A DNA stretch of 35,814 bases from Lentisphaerota bacterium (lineage in GTDB: Bacteria; Verrucomicrobiota; Lentisphaeria; Victivallales; Victivallaceae). Of this stretch, positions 7,670-16,469 are shown piece by piece; the first letter of the stretch is position 1, and each line of letters starts with the position of its first letter. Made by a program: the position numbers and the translations under genes. The notes below the pieces were generated by a model. It was not told the DNA's origin. It did no database searches and worked only from the letters and a program-made list of their open reading frames with translations. The stretch lies in assembly GCA_015061725.1 (NCBI GenBank), contig SUVX01000036.1, forward strand, positions 1 to 35,814, given 5' to 3'.

Positions 7670-10600
7670 TCAATAATACTGAATACTGTGCAGCTGCAAT
7701 CGGATTCCGGATGCATCATTGATCTTTTTGATCGTCACCAATGCCCGCAGTTCACTGGTGATCTCATCAAAGTAAACCAGTTCGCCGCCATGATTTTCAA
7801 CATCAAAAGTATTTGCCGTTTTAGTTTTTGACGGATCAGGCGTTACCTGAGAACCATCTTTTTTCCGCGTGGGGCGGACAACTGTCACACTTTGCCCGGA
7901 CGGCACTTTGATTCCTTTGACGGTTTGCACGACAACCACCGCTTGAATCGTAGCAGGTGCCGTTGCTCCGGCAGTCAAAAGATTGACTGTTTTACCGACA
8001 AGTTCTTCCTGCTGAGCATCTGCAAGAGTGTCATAGTTGGTAATCAATCCGTAACCATTGGCGAGAAAACGGGTCTGTGTGCCGCCATTGGGATCAGCAA
8101 ATCCCTGAACAAAGTCAGCTCTGGAAACGTATTTATTTGCATTGTTTCCGCTGCGTCCGGCGGGGACTGTTTTCAGATGCGTTACCGGAACATTGCCCCA
8201 GTCGATAACCGTTCCGGTGGTATTGGCAACCGGATTTTCCGGAAGCGTATACAAATCAGAAATCTGCTGTCCATACCGCACATTGGCAAGCAATGCGCGG
8301 CACATATCATCGTTCCACGCAGTTTCATATCCCGGTGCAGGCGTTGCAGGAATGACCTCATGCAGCATATTAACATCAAGTTTTCCGCCGGAGTAGGCAC
8401 CGCTGGTCAACTTGACCTGATCGAGTAGCATACCGTCACCGTCAATATAATCAATACCGGCGGCATCAAGAGAAGAGTTCTCTTTGATATCGCTGAGTTC
8501 CATCCGGCGGACGGACGAACCTTCCGTTACAGATGCACTTTTAATGTTGATGGTTTCCCAGGCAGATGCACGGTGAATGACACCCAATTCCCACAGACTC
8601 TGCATCGGCGCATTGCGGATAAATGCCGTAGAAAGATGTTGATTTGAAGCAGTTCCGGTATACGCCGGATCATCAACCGTTTCTTTATCATAGTTTTCGC
8701 CCGCAACTCCGGCTGTACCGGTATCGTAAAGATTATCACTGGAGTTAAACGGCTCTTTCGGATTGGAACAGCTGTTGACTTTTCCGGCAAATGCGATTTT
8801 TGTACCGTTATCCTTCATCTCAAGACTGCCGACTTTGCTGTCTGTGATATTTCCGGCAAGAGCAGACTGAAGAACGGGAACACATTTCCAATCGCTGGCA
8901 TCAGCTTTGAAAGTCGTTCCCTGCTGATTTTTGGTAAAGTTGAGATTCTGACGGGGATCACGGACTTCGATGCCCGAAAGATAAAAGGCATCCCAATCTT
9001 TTGCCGTTGTCGCTGTTACCGGTTTGTTTGTCTTGTCAAGTTCAAAAACAATATCTCCGGTGGATTCTATCGCGGAAGACGGACCCTTGACAAAGTCCAC
9101 GCCGGGTTTAGTTCCGGTCGTTGAAAACAAACCGACAGCTGCCAGTCCCAAAGTTACTTTTTTTACTGTAACTTTATAAGAAACCAACTCTCTGTTTTTT
9201 ATAACCTTAGCCTTGCTGCTTGCAGTCATCTTATCTTTGAGAGCAGTATCATCAATTTGAAATTCAGCCGTTTTTTTCTGATCTTTCAAATCATTGACAA
9301 CGACCCAATATCCATCCTGAAATCCGGCAGAAGCATCATTTGCATCTTTACTGACAGCAGAAGAAAATGGGGTGTCAATATCAAGAGAAGTGCCTTCTCT
9401 GAGTTTACTGTTGACATCTTCAACTTCTTCTGTTGAATCATCTTCAAAAGTTACTTTGACCTTTGCGGTGACTTCAATTTCGTAAGCAAGTTTGCGGAAC
9501 CAGCTTTTAAGTTCGTAATCAGCGGTCGCACCGCCGTAAATATCAATCAATTCTGTATAGAAATTGGGAACCAGATCAAATTTGATGGAACTGGCGGCAC
9601 TTGATCCGAACAGTGAAACAAAATTTTCCAGTTTTACTCCCAAAACAAATTCATTGATATAAGGCGTTTTTTCGTTGCCGGTATACTGGGGCATTTTCCC
9701 CGGTCCCGCGGCGCTTGGTCCACTCCACTCCTCAGCGGAGATATCACTGGTGGGGATGGAGTCTTCGTCGCAATAGTCGTTCAAATTGGCGGCAATCTGA
9801 CGGCGGCGATTTTTTATGTCACCAAAACTACCCCTGTCTTTGGCAATTTGACGCAAATAAGAAATTCCGGAATCTGACGGAGCCGCATTATCTTCAGGAT
9901 AAAACTTCAAACTGGCAGCCAACAGATTGTTAACGGCTTTATCACTGTTTTTAATTGCTTCATCGTAAGAATTGGTGCCTTTGACAAAATCCTTGAAACG
10001 CGGATACCATTTTTCTGTGGCACTGTTGGCAATTCCCTCTATCGGACCGAGGTTAAAACGGTGATAAGGTGTCGCTTCTTCCATTTTGGTAGAAGCACTT
10101 CCGGTCAAATAAAACACTTCAGGAGAAGCATTTCCGGATTCTGAGAACCAGCGGCGCAGCCAAATCTGACGTTTTGGATCATTGACGGTGTCACCCGGAT
10201 CACCGATGATTTTATAGATATCCGTAGTGAAAAATTCTCCGAAAGAAGATACGATCGTACCAGAAGAACTTCCGGGAAGGGTTTTACCGGCATCGTTATC
10301 AACACTCCACTCCTGACGGAATGCGGCGGTTCTGCCGATATACAGTTCATTGATATCTCTGCCAATACGCTGATTCCAGGACGAAGCATTTTTGTTTGCC
10401 CCCTCAACCAAAGCTTTTGTCAACGGATTGTAGACACCTTTGAGTACCTTGTCAAGACTTAAACTGGACATACCCGTCGGCAAAACCTGATAAGCCATAC
10501 GCGCGATGATCCCGCCTTCATTGTCACGGACGTAAACCCAGGTGGCTTTACTTTTTGAGCCGTCATATTTCGGAAGTCCCGTCAAAAACATATCCAGCTT

Positions 10601-10924
10601 GGACTTGTTTTCCTCATTCAACTGGTCATAGGTATTAAGTTTTGTTGTGTCTTTTGTGCGTTCAGTTCCGTCATTTGTACTGTAAATGACGGAAAAGTCC
10701 GTCGTTGCATTATCCTGCCGCAGCAGAGCCATGATGGTTATCATGATTCTGTTAACGGCGGAATCAAGTACGACCTGCGCCTGATTTCTGGCACCGAGAT
10801 TGACGGCGATTTTTTGAGCCGTCAGAGCATTTGCGACAAATGCCACGCCGAGGACTGACATCAGTGAGAGCAGTCCGAGGGCGAACAAAAGCGCCACACC
10901 TTTTTCTTTGTTCTGTTTATTCAT
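7670..10924 (-). CDS. Giant GspK/PilX-like minor pseudopilin
   Basis: The N-terminus is KEKGVALLFALGLLSLMSVL followed by GVAFVANALTAQ. This is the PilX/GspK type of membrane helix, preceded by a short basic leader. Such a protein would sit at the tip of a type IV pilus or type II secretion pseudopilus. At 1084 residues it is about three times the usual GspK length. The extra mass is a polar, Ser/Thr/Asp-rich extracytoplasmic region with no domain I recognise. I chose ATG at 10924 (MNKQNKEKG) over the longer frame opening at 10978, because the shorter one starts at a normal prepilin leader and overlaps the previous gene's stop by eight bases. It is the last gene of the four-gene pseudopilin operon. 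Confidence 0.75.
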   Translation of the reverse strand: MNKQNKEKGVALLFALGLLSLMSVLGVAFVANALTAQKIAVNLGARNQAQVVLDSAVNRIMITIMALLRQDNATTDFSVIYSTNDGTERTKDTTKLNTYDQLNEENKSKLDMFLTGLPKYDGSKSKATWVYVRDNEGGIIARMAYQVLPTGMSSLSLDKVLKGVYNPLTKALVEGANKNASSWNQRIGRDINELYIGRTAAFRQEWSVDNDAGKTLPGSSSGTIVSSFGEFFTTDIYKIIGDPGDTVNDPKRQIWLRRWFSESGNASPEVFYLTGSASTKMEEATPYHRFNLGPIEGIANSATEKWYPRFKDFVKGTNSYDEAIKNSDKAVNNLLAASLKFYPEDNAAPSDSGISYLRQIAKDRGSFGDIKNRRRQIAANLNDYCDEDSIPTSDISAEEWSGPSAAGPGKMPQYTGNEKTPYINEFVLGVKLENFVSLFGSSAASSIKFDLVPNFYTELIDIYGGATADYELKSWFRKLAYEIEVTAKVKVTFEDDSTEEVEDVNSKLREGTSLDIDTPFSSAVSKDANDASAGFQDGYWVVVNDLKDQKKTAEFQIDDTALKDKMTASSKAKVIKNRELVSYKVTVKKVTLGLAAVGLFSTTGTKPGVDFVKGPSSAIESTGDIVFELDKTNKPVTATTAKDWDAFYLSGIEVRDPRQNLNFTKNQQGTTFKADASDWKCVPVLQSALAGNITDSKVGSLEMKDNGTKIAFAGKVNSCSNPKEPFNSSDNLYDTGTAGVAGENYDKETVDDPAYTGTASNQHLSTAFIRNAPMQSLWELGVIHRASAWETINIKSASVTEGSSVRRMELSDIKENSSLDAAGIDYIDGDGMLLDQVKLTSGAYSGGKLDVNMLHEVIPATPAPGYETAWNDDMCRALLANVRYGQQISDLYTLPENPVANTTGTVIDWGNVPVTHLKTVPAGRSGNNANKYVSRADFVQGFADPNGGTQTRFLANGYGLITNYDTLADAQQEELVGKTVNLLTAGATAPATIQAVVVVQTVKGIKVPSGQSVTVVRPTRKKDGSQVTPDPSKTKTANTFDVENHGGELVYFDEITSELRALVTIKKINDASGIRLQLHSIQYY

Positions 10925-11777
10925 AAAATTTATGTGTCCTGTCTCCGAGCCAAACGGTTCTGCGGAATGTATATTCATTTTTTAATCTGAAATCATTTCT
11001 GTCACCGGGTGCCAACGCCTGATAATCGCGGATGGTCTGTTCATTTTCCATAAGTGAAAGTTCTATTTCTATTCCGGCAGGCAATACATTGCACTCTTCA
11101 CCGTCAATTTTTTTCCCCCGGTAATTAATCGGCGTAAACTTTAAACCGGTAACATTGCGTAAAACAACTTTTCGTTCTTTATTGGAAAGGCAGGGGTGCG
11201 AAACTCTTCTGAAGACAGTCAATAAATAATCTCTCGCCTCATCCACTTTATTTTCAGAAGAAACATCCAGTCCGAACGGTGCGAAACACTGGTCAAATTT
11301 CAAATCTTCCACACTGCTGTCACTGAAAACCGATAATTCAAGAACATTGCGTGTCACGGTTGTATCACCTGCATCGGTTTTGCGCTGAAAACTCAAATAC
11401 CGTACAGAACCGCCCTTTGACAATTCCAGAGGTGAGTTGCTGACAAAATAAATTTCAGATCTCCAACCATCAATATTGTCATCGTTGATAGCCTTCTCAT
11501 CATCCGCACGCGGTGCCTTTTTTTCAGCCTCCGCCGGAGCGAACCTGATTGCGAAAGGTATATTGCCATCGCTGTAAAAAGTACTTTGCAGCAGTTGCGA
11601 CATCAAATCCATGGCAACGGTAGCATCCGCATAGATGGCGGCGCGCTTTTCGTTGGCGGTCCAGAGAGTCCGCGCTCCGGAAAAGAACTGCATCATCAAC
11701 ACCAGCAGAATACTGAATACCGCCATGGATACCAGCAGTTCAACGAGGGTAAATCGGTTTTTTACAAGTTTTTTCAA
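10917..11777 (-). CDS. GspJ/PilW-like minor pseudopilin
   Basis: A 286-residue prepilin-like protein: a basic leader MKKLVKNR, then FTLVELLVSMAVFSILLVLM, the cleaved and methylated helix of type IV pilins, and a soluble head. Glu5 after the cut is present, but the residue before the cut is Arg rather than Gly. Length and position between the GspI-like and GspK-like genes suggest the GspJ/PilW role in the initiating tip complex. The start is TTG at 11775-11777, eight bases after a strong GGAGG; no ATG is better placed. It overlaps the downstream gene by eight bases. Confidence 0.8.
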   Translation of the reverse strand: MKKLVKNRFTLVELLVSMAVFSILLVLMMQFFSGARTLWTANEKRAAIYADATVAMDLMSQLLQSTFYSDGNIPFAIRFAPAEAEKKAPRADDEKAINDDNIDGWRSEIYFVSNSPLELSKGGSVRYLSFQRKTDAGDTTVTRNVLELSVFSDSSVEDLKFDQCFAPFGLDVSSENKVDEARDYLLTVFRRVSHPCLSNKERKVVLRNVTGLKFTPINYRGKKIDGEECNVLPAGIEIELSLMENEQTIRDYQALAPGDRNDFRLKNEYTFRRTVWLGDRTHKFYE

Positions 11778-11795
11778 TTTATATTCCTCCTCTCT

Positions 11796-12560
11796 TTAAG
11801 GAGTTGCCGGTGTGTCAGGTCGAATCGTATAATACGGATTATACACGTCCACACGGAAAGTCCGTGAAGTCCGATCCTCTTCTGCGGCAGTTGTGGGCCA
11901 GGAGATCTCAACCAGTACAGACTGGGCAAAGGAACTCAGCTGTACCTCCCCGTCCGGCGATGTCAATACAATCTCTCCGGTCTTCACACGTTTGGGCTGA
12001 AATGAATTTGCCGCATCGGGAATATAAAGGGGACAGGTTCCTGCTGTATTACTTACATTTCCTGTCAAATCATCACCATCGCTTGCAGACCAGATTTTAA
12101 CCAATGCGGCAAAAGTTTCTTCGCCCTCAGCGGTAACCCGGCTGAAACGGAACAAACCGCCGCCGGCGGCACCGATCCGGCGCAATCCGCTTTTAGGATT
12201 AGTCGTTGTAACAGTATAGTCTGTAATATCACTTAAATTTTTCTCATCATCCGGATTTGCAGGCGTATCGGGTTTACTTGTTGCCCATAATCCCGAAGGC
12301 GCGGAAAAAGTCAATTTTGAAGTCAGAGGATCACTGCCGGAACGCCAATTTTCGTATGTCGTCTTCCAATGCGATAAGCATTGACCGCGCACAAAATTGG
12401 CAACATATTCACTGACATCGGCACTGCTGTTTTCATCCATTGCCGCACGGGTGGCGTTGATTCCGACAGGAAACAGCACCAGCACAGCAGAAAGACCGAT
12501 CGCAATAATCGCTATGGCAAGAGCGATTTCAACCATGTTGAATTTATAAGTCGTTTTCAT
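11796..12560 (-). CDS. GspI/PilV-like minor pseudopilin
   Basis: A 254-residue protein with the leader MKTTYK and a helix FNMVEIALAIAIIAIGLSAV, which matches the PilV/GspI N-terminal pattern (F-x-x-x-E, then hydrophobic, then Gly-Leu). The head domain is about 220 residues with no family I can name. The residue before the expected cleavage site is Lys instead of Gly. The stop of the preceding gene and this ATG share one base (TAATG), so the two are translationally coupled. The gene to its 3' side begins 18 bases later. Confidence 0.78.
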   Translation of the reverse strand: MKTTYKFNMVEIALAIAIIAIGLSAVLVLFPVGINATRAAMDENSSADVSEYVANFVRGQCLSHWKTTYENWRSGSDPLTSKLTFSAPSGLWATSKPDTPANPDDEKNLSDITDYTVTTTNPKSGLRRIGAAGGGLFRFSRVTAEGEETFAALVKIWSASDGDDLTGNVSNTAGTCPLYIPDAANSFQPKRVKTGEIVLTSPDGEVQLSSFAQSVLVEISWPTTAAEEDRTSRTFRVDVYNPYYTIRPDTPATP

Positions 12561-13219
12561 TATTCAACATACTCCACTTTTCCGCTTAACTTGTTCAAGC
12601 GCACTTTGACATGATCATCAACGTCGATTCCCGTAATGTAAAAGTAAATTTCATTGTCATCTCCGGGAATCAATACATTGCCGTAAGGTGTAAAAATAAT
12701 GCCGCGGCAGGAAATTTTTTCAGTTCCCTCATTGCTTGCAGGAACATTGCTCACCGCATACAGTTTGCTGAATCCCGTCGGCTCTTTTTCAAAATTATCC
12801 AGAGGTTTTTCAGCGGAAAGATTCTTGTCTTTTACATTGTCCACCGCCGTCAGAAAAGCATTGTTTCCGCGATTTTTCCACTCTGCATCATCAACGACAC
12901 CGTCAAAAGAATAACTGCCGTTTGAGGCGATGGAAATATATCCGTATTTAAAACCGCCGCGCTGAAATTTATAAACTGTTTTCTTTGGATCGCTTTCCCC
13001 GTAAGGCAAAAGCAGCGCCACATTTTTTCTGTTGGAAACGGCGAGGGCTCTTGCGCGCTCCATGCCGAGTTTCAGACCGGAGGCGTGCTGTTCAACCGCG
13101 TTGCTCTGCGTCATGCGCGTGAATGCCGGTCCAAGCAGGGCGAATAACAAGCCCGCTATGCCGACGACAACCAGCATCTCTATCAAAGTGAAGCGTTGTA
13201 TGTATCTTGTTTTTTTCAT
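12560..13219 (-). CDS. GspH/FimT-like minor pseudopilin
   Basis: A 219-residue pseudopilin. The leader MKKTRYIQR is followed by FTLIEMLVVVGIAGLLFALL, then a region with GMERARALAVSNRKNVALLL, the hallmark of the GspH/FimT head in which a helix carries ARxxAxxxxxxV. Arg precedes the cleavage point. It is first in the pseudopilin operon and is served by a good promoter 45 bases upstream. The role would be a minor pseudopilin in a type II secretion or type IV pilus tip; the major pilin, ATPase and secretin are not in this window. Confidence 0.82.
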   Translation of the reverse strand: MKKTRYIQRFTLIEMLVVVGIAGLLFALLGPAFTRMTQSNAVEQHASGLKLGMERARALAVSNRKNVALLLPYGESDPKKTVYKFQRGGFKYGYISIASNGSYSFDGVVDDAEWKNRGNNAFLTAVDNVKDKNLSAEKPLDNFEKEPTGFSKLYAVSNVPASNEGTEKISCRGIIFTPYGNVLIPGDDNEIYFYITGIDVDDHVKVRLNKLSGKVEYVE

Positions 13220-13263
13220 TTTTTATGCTCAAAAATATTCCGAAATCCCTTTTTACCCACCTT

Positions 13264-13292
13264 ACTATAAAACACAAAAAATACTTTTTCAA
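13264..13292 (-). promoter_or_regulatory. Promoter of the pseudopilin operon
   Basis: On the minus strand this is TTGAAA (13287-13292), a 17-base spacer and TATAGT (13264-13269). The leader to the first ATG is about 37 bases. The position between maf and the GspH-like gene shows that the pseudopilins form a separate transcription unit from the ftsK-maf run. Confidence 0.6.
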
Positions 13293-13359
13293 GCAAAAAA
13301 TGAAAAAAATTACTGTTTTATACAGGAATATAATGTTTCTATGCCTTTTTCAGCACAAA

Positions 13360-13929
13360 TTACAGAAGAATTTTCTTCAATTCCTCCTCAAGACGGAGCA
13401 AGGGCAAACCGATGATGTTATTCAATTCTCCGGTAAAACCCGATATGATCATATCTCCGCATTCCTGAATGGCGTAGGCGCCGGCTTTATCCAGAACATG
13501 AACCTTTTTGAGATATTCATCTATGATTTCACAGGAAAGCGGCTTGAAAGTTACTTCAGAAATTTCACTCCATTGACGGCAAAAAGGCTTCTCCCCTGCC
13601 CGCATCAGCGCAATACCCGTTATCACCTGATGCGTTTTACCCGAAAACATTTCAAGTATACGACGCGCATCTTCCAGATCACGCGGCTTGCCGATCAACT
13701 GATTTTCAAAGCCGATCGCCGTATCCGCACCAAGCACAACAGATTCCGGATACAATTCCGCAACAGCCTGCGCTTTTAAACAGGCATTTTTCTGCGGCAA
13801 TAAAGAAACGGAACAGGCATCTTCAGCCTGTTCCAGCTCTTCAACTTCGGCACTTCTGATTTCAAAGGGTATCCCCAATGTCCCCAGAAGTTCACGTCTG
13901 CGCGGTGACTCAGAGGCCAGTATCAACAT
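13360..13929 (-). CDS. maf: Maf family nucleotide pyrophosphatase
   Basis: A 189-residue cytoplasmic protein of the Maf/HAM1-like fold. It starts MLILASESPRRRELL, the family signature, and contains GADTAIGF (catalytic Asp), GKPRD and KAGAYAIQ, which resembles the dTTP/UTP-hydrolysing YhdE branch more than the m7GTP-hydrolysing YceF branch. It would remove non-canonical or excess nucleoside triphosphates. I chose ATG at 13929, which has GGAG seven bases before it and gives the normal family length; a frame open further upstream would add 17 residues. It overlaps the preceding membrane-protein gene by 20 bases and ends the ftsK-to-maf gene run. Confidence 0.9.
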   Translation of the reverse strand: MLILASESPRRRELLGTLGIPFEIRSAEVEELEQAEDACSVSLLPQKNACLKAQAVAELYPESVVLGADTAIGFENQLIGKPRDLEDARRILEMFSGKTHQVITGIALMRAGEKPFCRQWSEISEVTFKPLSCEIIDEYLKKVHVLDKAGAYAIQECGDMIISGFTGELNNIIGLPLLRLEEELKKILL

Positions 13930-14509
13930 GTTTCGGCTCCGTGACAACGAACTCAGGAGCATCTCCCTCTTCGTCTTCATCGTCTTTCATGCGTTCAATG
14001 CAGATACTGATTCCGGTCATCGTATCAATTCCGAAAAGTTTGTTCATAACTTCCTGAACACGGGGTTTCAGTTTCTGCGTGATCTCCGGCAGACCGACGC
14101 CGTCATTGGCAAACAGGCAGAACAGTTTCAGAGAGTATTTCTTTCCGCGACGGTACAAAACCAGTTTACGGACAGTAATCTGGGTAAAATTTGCCAACTC
14201 CGCACGGACAACCGATTCTATCGCCTTGCGCGTCACAATCAAATCACCGTCAGCTGACGGAACCAGAACTTTGTTGCAACGCCGGGTACGGAAAATAAAG
14301 AAAAACAGAATCCGCACCGCCAGAAGCAGAAGCAGCAGCAATACAACCACTGCCAACGCTGAAATAAATCCGCAGTTGAAATCACTCTGCAAAACTTTAT
14401 CAACCGTTTCAGGCTTGATGTTGAAAAATTTGAGAAATTCCGGACAGGCAAAAAACTCCATAGTCTTCTGCACCGCACCGGAAGCAGCATTCGCAGTCGG
14501 ACACGCCAT
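13910..14509 (-). CDS. Membrane protein, probable Asp23-partner (AmaP-like)
   Basis: A 199-residue protein with one strong transmembrane helix (about residues 50-72, rich in Leu/Val). A cytoplasmic or periplasmic domain follows, with FTQITVRKLVLYRRGKKYSL and a C-terminal acidic tail. The single helix plus an Asp23-like alpha/beta domain, and its place next to an Asp23/Gls24 gene, recall AmaP, the membrane anchor of Asp23 in Firmicutes. The similarity is in outline only. ATG at 14509 is preceded by GGGGAC nine bases away; a TTG two codons upstream is possible. A hairpin separates it from the Asp23-family gene, so its expression may be partly uncoupled. Confidence 0.6.
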   Translation of the reverse strand: MACPTANAASGAVQKTMEFFACPEFLKFFNIKPETVDKVLQSDFNCGFISALAVVVLLLLLLLAVRILFFFIFRTRRCNKVLVPSADGDLIVTRKAIESVVRAELANFTQITVRKLVLYRRGKKYSLKLFCLFANDGVGLPEITQKLKPRVQEVMNKLFGIDTMTGISICIERMKDDEDEEGDAPEFVVTEPKHVDTGL

Positions 14510-14553
14510 AATCAAAGTCCCCGTTTGAATTTACGTTTGTTCATTTAAAGAAA

Positions 14554-14574
14554 GGGGAGTTTTTATGACTCCCC
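14554..14574 (-). terminator. Terminator or attenuator after the Asp23-family gene
   Basis: GGGGAGT (14554-14560) pairs with ACTCCCC (14568-14574) across seven bases and is followed on the minus strand by TTTCTTT. It lies inside the ftsK-maf gene run, 26 bases past the Asp23-family stop, so it may lower expression of the last two genes. It also has a usable T tract on the plus strand. Confidence 0.65.
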
Positions 14575-14600
14575 CTCTTTTTGTGCATATCAAATGTTTC

Positions 14601-15071
14601 TCAGTTGATCGGCAGCGTTTCAACAGAAGCAGTCTCAACTTCGTCTTCTTCTGTTTCAACAACGGGATCTTCAATTTCCTGAATTACGACGTTGACACGG
14701 GTGACGGTCATACCGGTCGTTTCTTCAACCATTCCGATAACGGCTTTCTGAACGCGCTCGGCAACATCGGGAATACGGAAACCGAAAACCAGATTCAACT
14801 TGATCTCAATGCCGACTCTGCCGTCTTCACCGAGTTCAACGGAGATGGCACGGGACTGCATTCTGCGGCTGCCGACCAGATTGGCAATATCATCAACCAA
14901 GGCACTGCCGGCAAGACGGGAGACACCCTCCTGCTCCAAAGCCGCCTGACGGACAAGGGAGGCCACCACGTTTTCGTGAATTTTGACATCACCCATTTCG
15001 GATCCTTCAAGCAATGCGGTGTTCTGCGGGACGTCAGCATCGGGTTTTCTTGATTCATTGGCAGTTTTCAT
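14601..15071 (-). CDS. Asp23/Gls24 family protein
   Basis: A 156-residue cytoplasmic protein of the Asp23/Gls24 (DUF322) family: GDVKIHENVVASLVRQAALE at about 27-46, GVEISRL-type turn (EGVSRLAGS), VELGEDGRVGIEIKLNLVFG in the middle and a VTRVNVVIQEI strand near the end, then an acidic tail. In Bacillus the paralogue YqhY is encoded directly after accB-accC and has been linked to acetyl-CoA carboxylase activity. Here the gene follows accC by one base (TAA-C-ATG), with its AAGGAGG inside the accC end. That spacing implies translational coupling and supports a similar link. Confidence 0.85.
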   Translation of the reverse strand: MKTANESRKPDADVPQNTALLEGSEMGDVKIHENVVASLVRQAALEQEGVSRLAGSALVDDIANLVGSRRMQSRAISVELGEDGRVGIEIKLNLVFGFRIPDVAERVQKAVIGMVEETTGMTVTRVNVVIQEIEDPVVETEEDEVETASVETLPIN

Positions 15072-15072
15072 G

Positions 15073-16446
15073 TTATTCCTCCTTTTTGGGTTGGTTGTTG
15101 TTACGCTCCATCATCATCCTGTCGACAAATCCGGTATCGTATTTTCCTTCAACGAAACTTTTGTTGTTAAGCACAAGTTTCTGGAACGGCAGGGTCGTTT
15201 TCACGCCCTGAACAATCACTTCATCAATGGCACGGCGGCAGCAGGCAATCGCCTCTTCGCGCGTCTTGCCGAACACGATCAGTTTGCCCAGCAGACTGTC
15301 GTAATACGGCGGAATCGAATAGCCGGAATAAACGTGCGTATCCAGACGCACACCCGGTCCGCCCGCCGGAACAAACAGTTCAACTTTGCCCGGACTCGGT
15401 GAAAATCCGTTGAACGGATCTTCAGCATTGATACGGCACTCAATGGCGTGTCCTTTGACCACGATATCTTTCTGGCGCAAAGAAAGAACCTCTCCCGCGG
15501 CAATGCGGATCTGTTCTTTGATAAGATCAACACCCGTCACGGCCTCGGTCACAGGATGCTCGACCTGGATACGGGTATTCATTTCCATAAAGTAGAAGTT
15601 GTTTTCGGCATCAAGCAGAAATTCAATCGTTCCGGCACTGGTGTAATTGGCGGCTTTGGCGGCCTTGACGGCGGCATTTCCGATCTTTTCACGCAGTTTG
15701 GAAGAAAGTGCCGGAGAGGGAGACTCTTCAATCAACTTCTGGTTGCGGCGCTGAACACTGCAGTCACGCTCGCCCAGATGAATCACGTTGCCGTGATTAT
15801 CCGCAAGAATCTGCACTTCGATATGCCGGGGATTGACCAGAAACTTTTCAATATAAAGATCTCCGTTGCCGAATGCACTCTCGGCTTCACTCTTGGCGGC
15901 ATAGTATCCCTGAACCAGACTGGAATCGTTGTGGGCAATACGCATACCGCGTCCGCCGCCGCCTGCGACGGCTTTCACAATCACGGGATATTTCAGCTTG
16001 TGGGCAAGATCCAGAGCCTCTTTTTCACTCTTGAGGATACCGTCACAGCCCGGCGTGATCGGAACACCCGCTTTTTTCATCGTTTCACGGGCAACAGCCT
16101 TATCGCCGAGTGCACGCATGGCTTCGGGCGTCGGTCCGATGAAAACAATTCCGTGTTTGCGGCAGGCTTCGGCAAAGTAAGCGTTTTCAGCAAGGAATCC
16201 GTATCCCGGATGAATGGCATCCACATCACAGATACCCGCAACAGTCAGCAGTCTTTCAATCGAAAGATAACTCTCTGCCGGACGGGCGGGACCGATGCAG
16301 ACGGCTTCATCCGCCATTCGAACCGGCAGACTCTCGGCATCGGCTTTGGAGTAAACCACGACGGTCTTGATCCCCATCTCGCGACAGGCGCGGATGATGC
16401 GGACCGCGATCTCTCCGCGGTTGGCTATCATTACTTTATGAAACAC
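15073..16446 (-). CDS. accC: Biotin carboxylase subunit of acetyl-CoA carboxylase
   Basis: AccC carboxylates biotin on AccB using ATP and bicarbonate, the first step of malonyl-CoA formation for fatty acid synthesis. At 457 residues it has the normal length. It begins MFHKVMIANRGEIAVRI, carries the ATP-grasp glycine loop VKAVAGGGGRGMRI, the biotin carboxylase motif MEMNTRIQVEHPVTE and the C-terminal GYSIPPYYDSLLGKL region. The start is GTG at 16444-16446, which fits the family N-terminus and has GGTGG just upstream. It lies 23 bases after accB and one base before the Asp23-family gene. Confidence 0.97.
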   Translation of the reverse strand: MFHKVMIANRGEIAVRIIRACREMGIKTVVVYSKADAESLPVRMADEAVCIGPARPAESYLSIERLLTVAGICDVDAIHPGYGFLAENAYFAEACRKHGIVFIGPTPEAMRALGDKAVARETMKKAGVPITPGCDGILKSEKEALDLAHKLKYPVIVKAVAGGGGRGMRIAHNDSSLVQGYYAAKSEAESAFGNGDLYIEKFLVNPRHIEVQILADNHGNVIHLGERDCSVQRRNQKLIEESPSPALSSKLREKIGNAAVKAAKAANYTSAGTIEFLLDAENNFYFMEMNTRIQVEHPVTEAVTGVDLIKEQIRIAAGEVLSLRQKDIVVKGHAIECRINAEDPFNGFSPSPGKVELFVPAGGPGVRLDTHVYSGYSIPPYYDSLLGKLIVFGKTREEAIACCRRAIDEVIVQGVKTTLPFQKLVLNNKSFVEGKYDTGFVDRMMMERNNNQPKKEE

Positions 16447-16469
16447 GTTATCACCACCGGTATAAAGGG

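Noticed and set aside
10925..10978. Longer start of the giant pseudopilin
   Set aside because: It would place 18 extra residues before the basic prepilin leader and overlap the upstream gene by about 60 bases.
13930..13980. Longer start of maf
   Set aside because: The family N-terminus begins at MLILASESPRRREL, and GGAG precedes that ATG.
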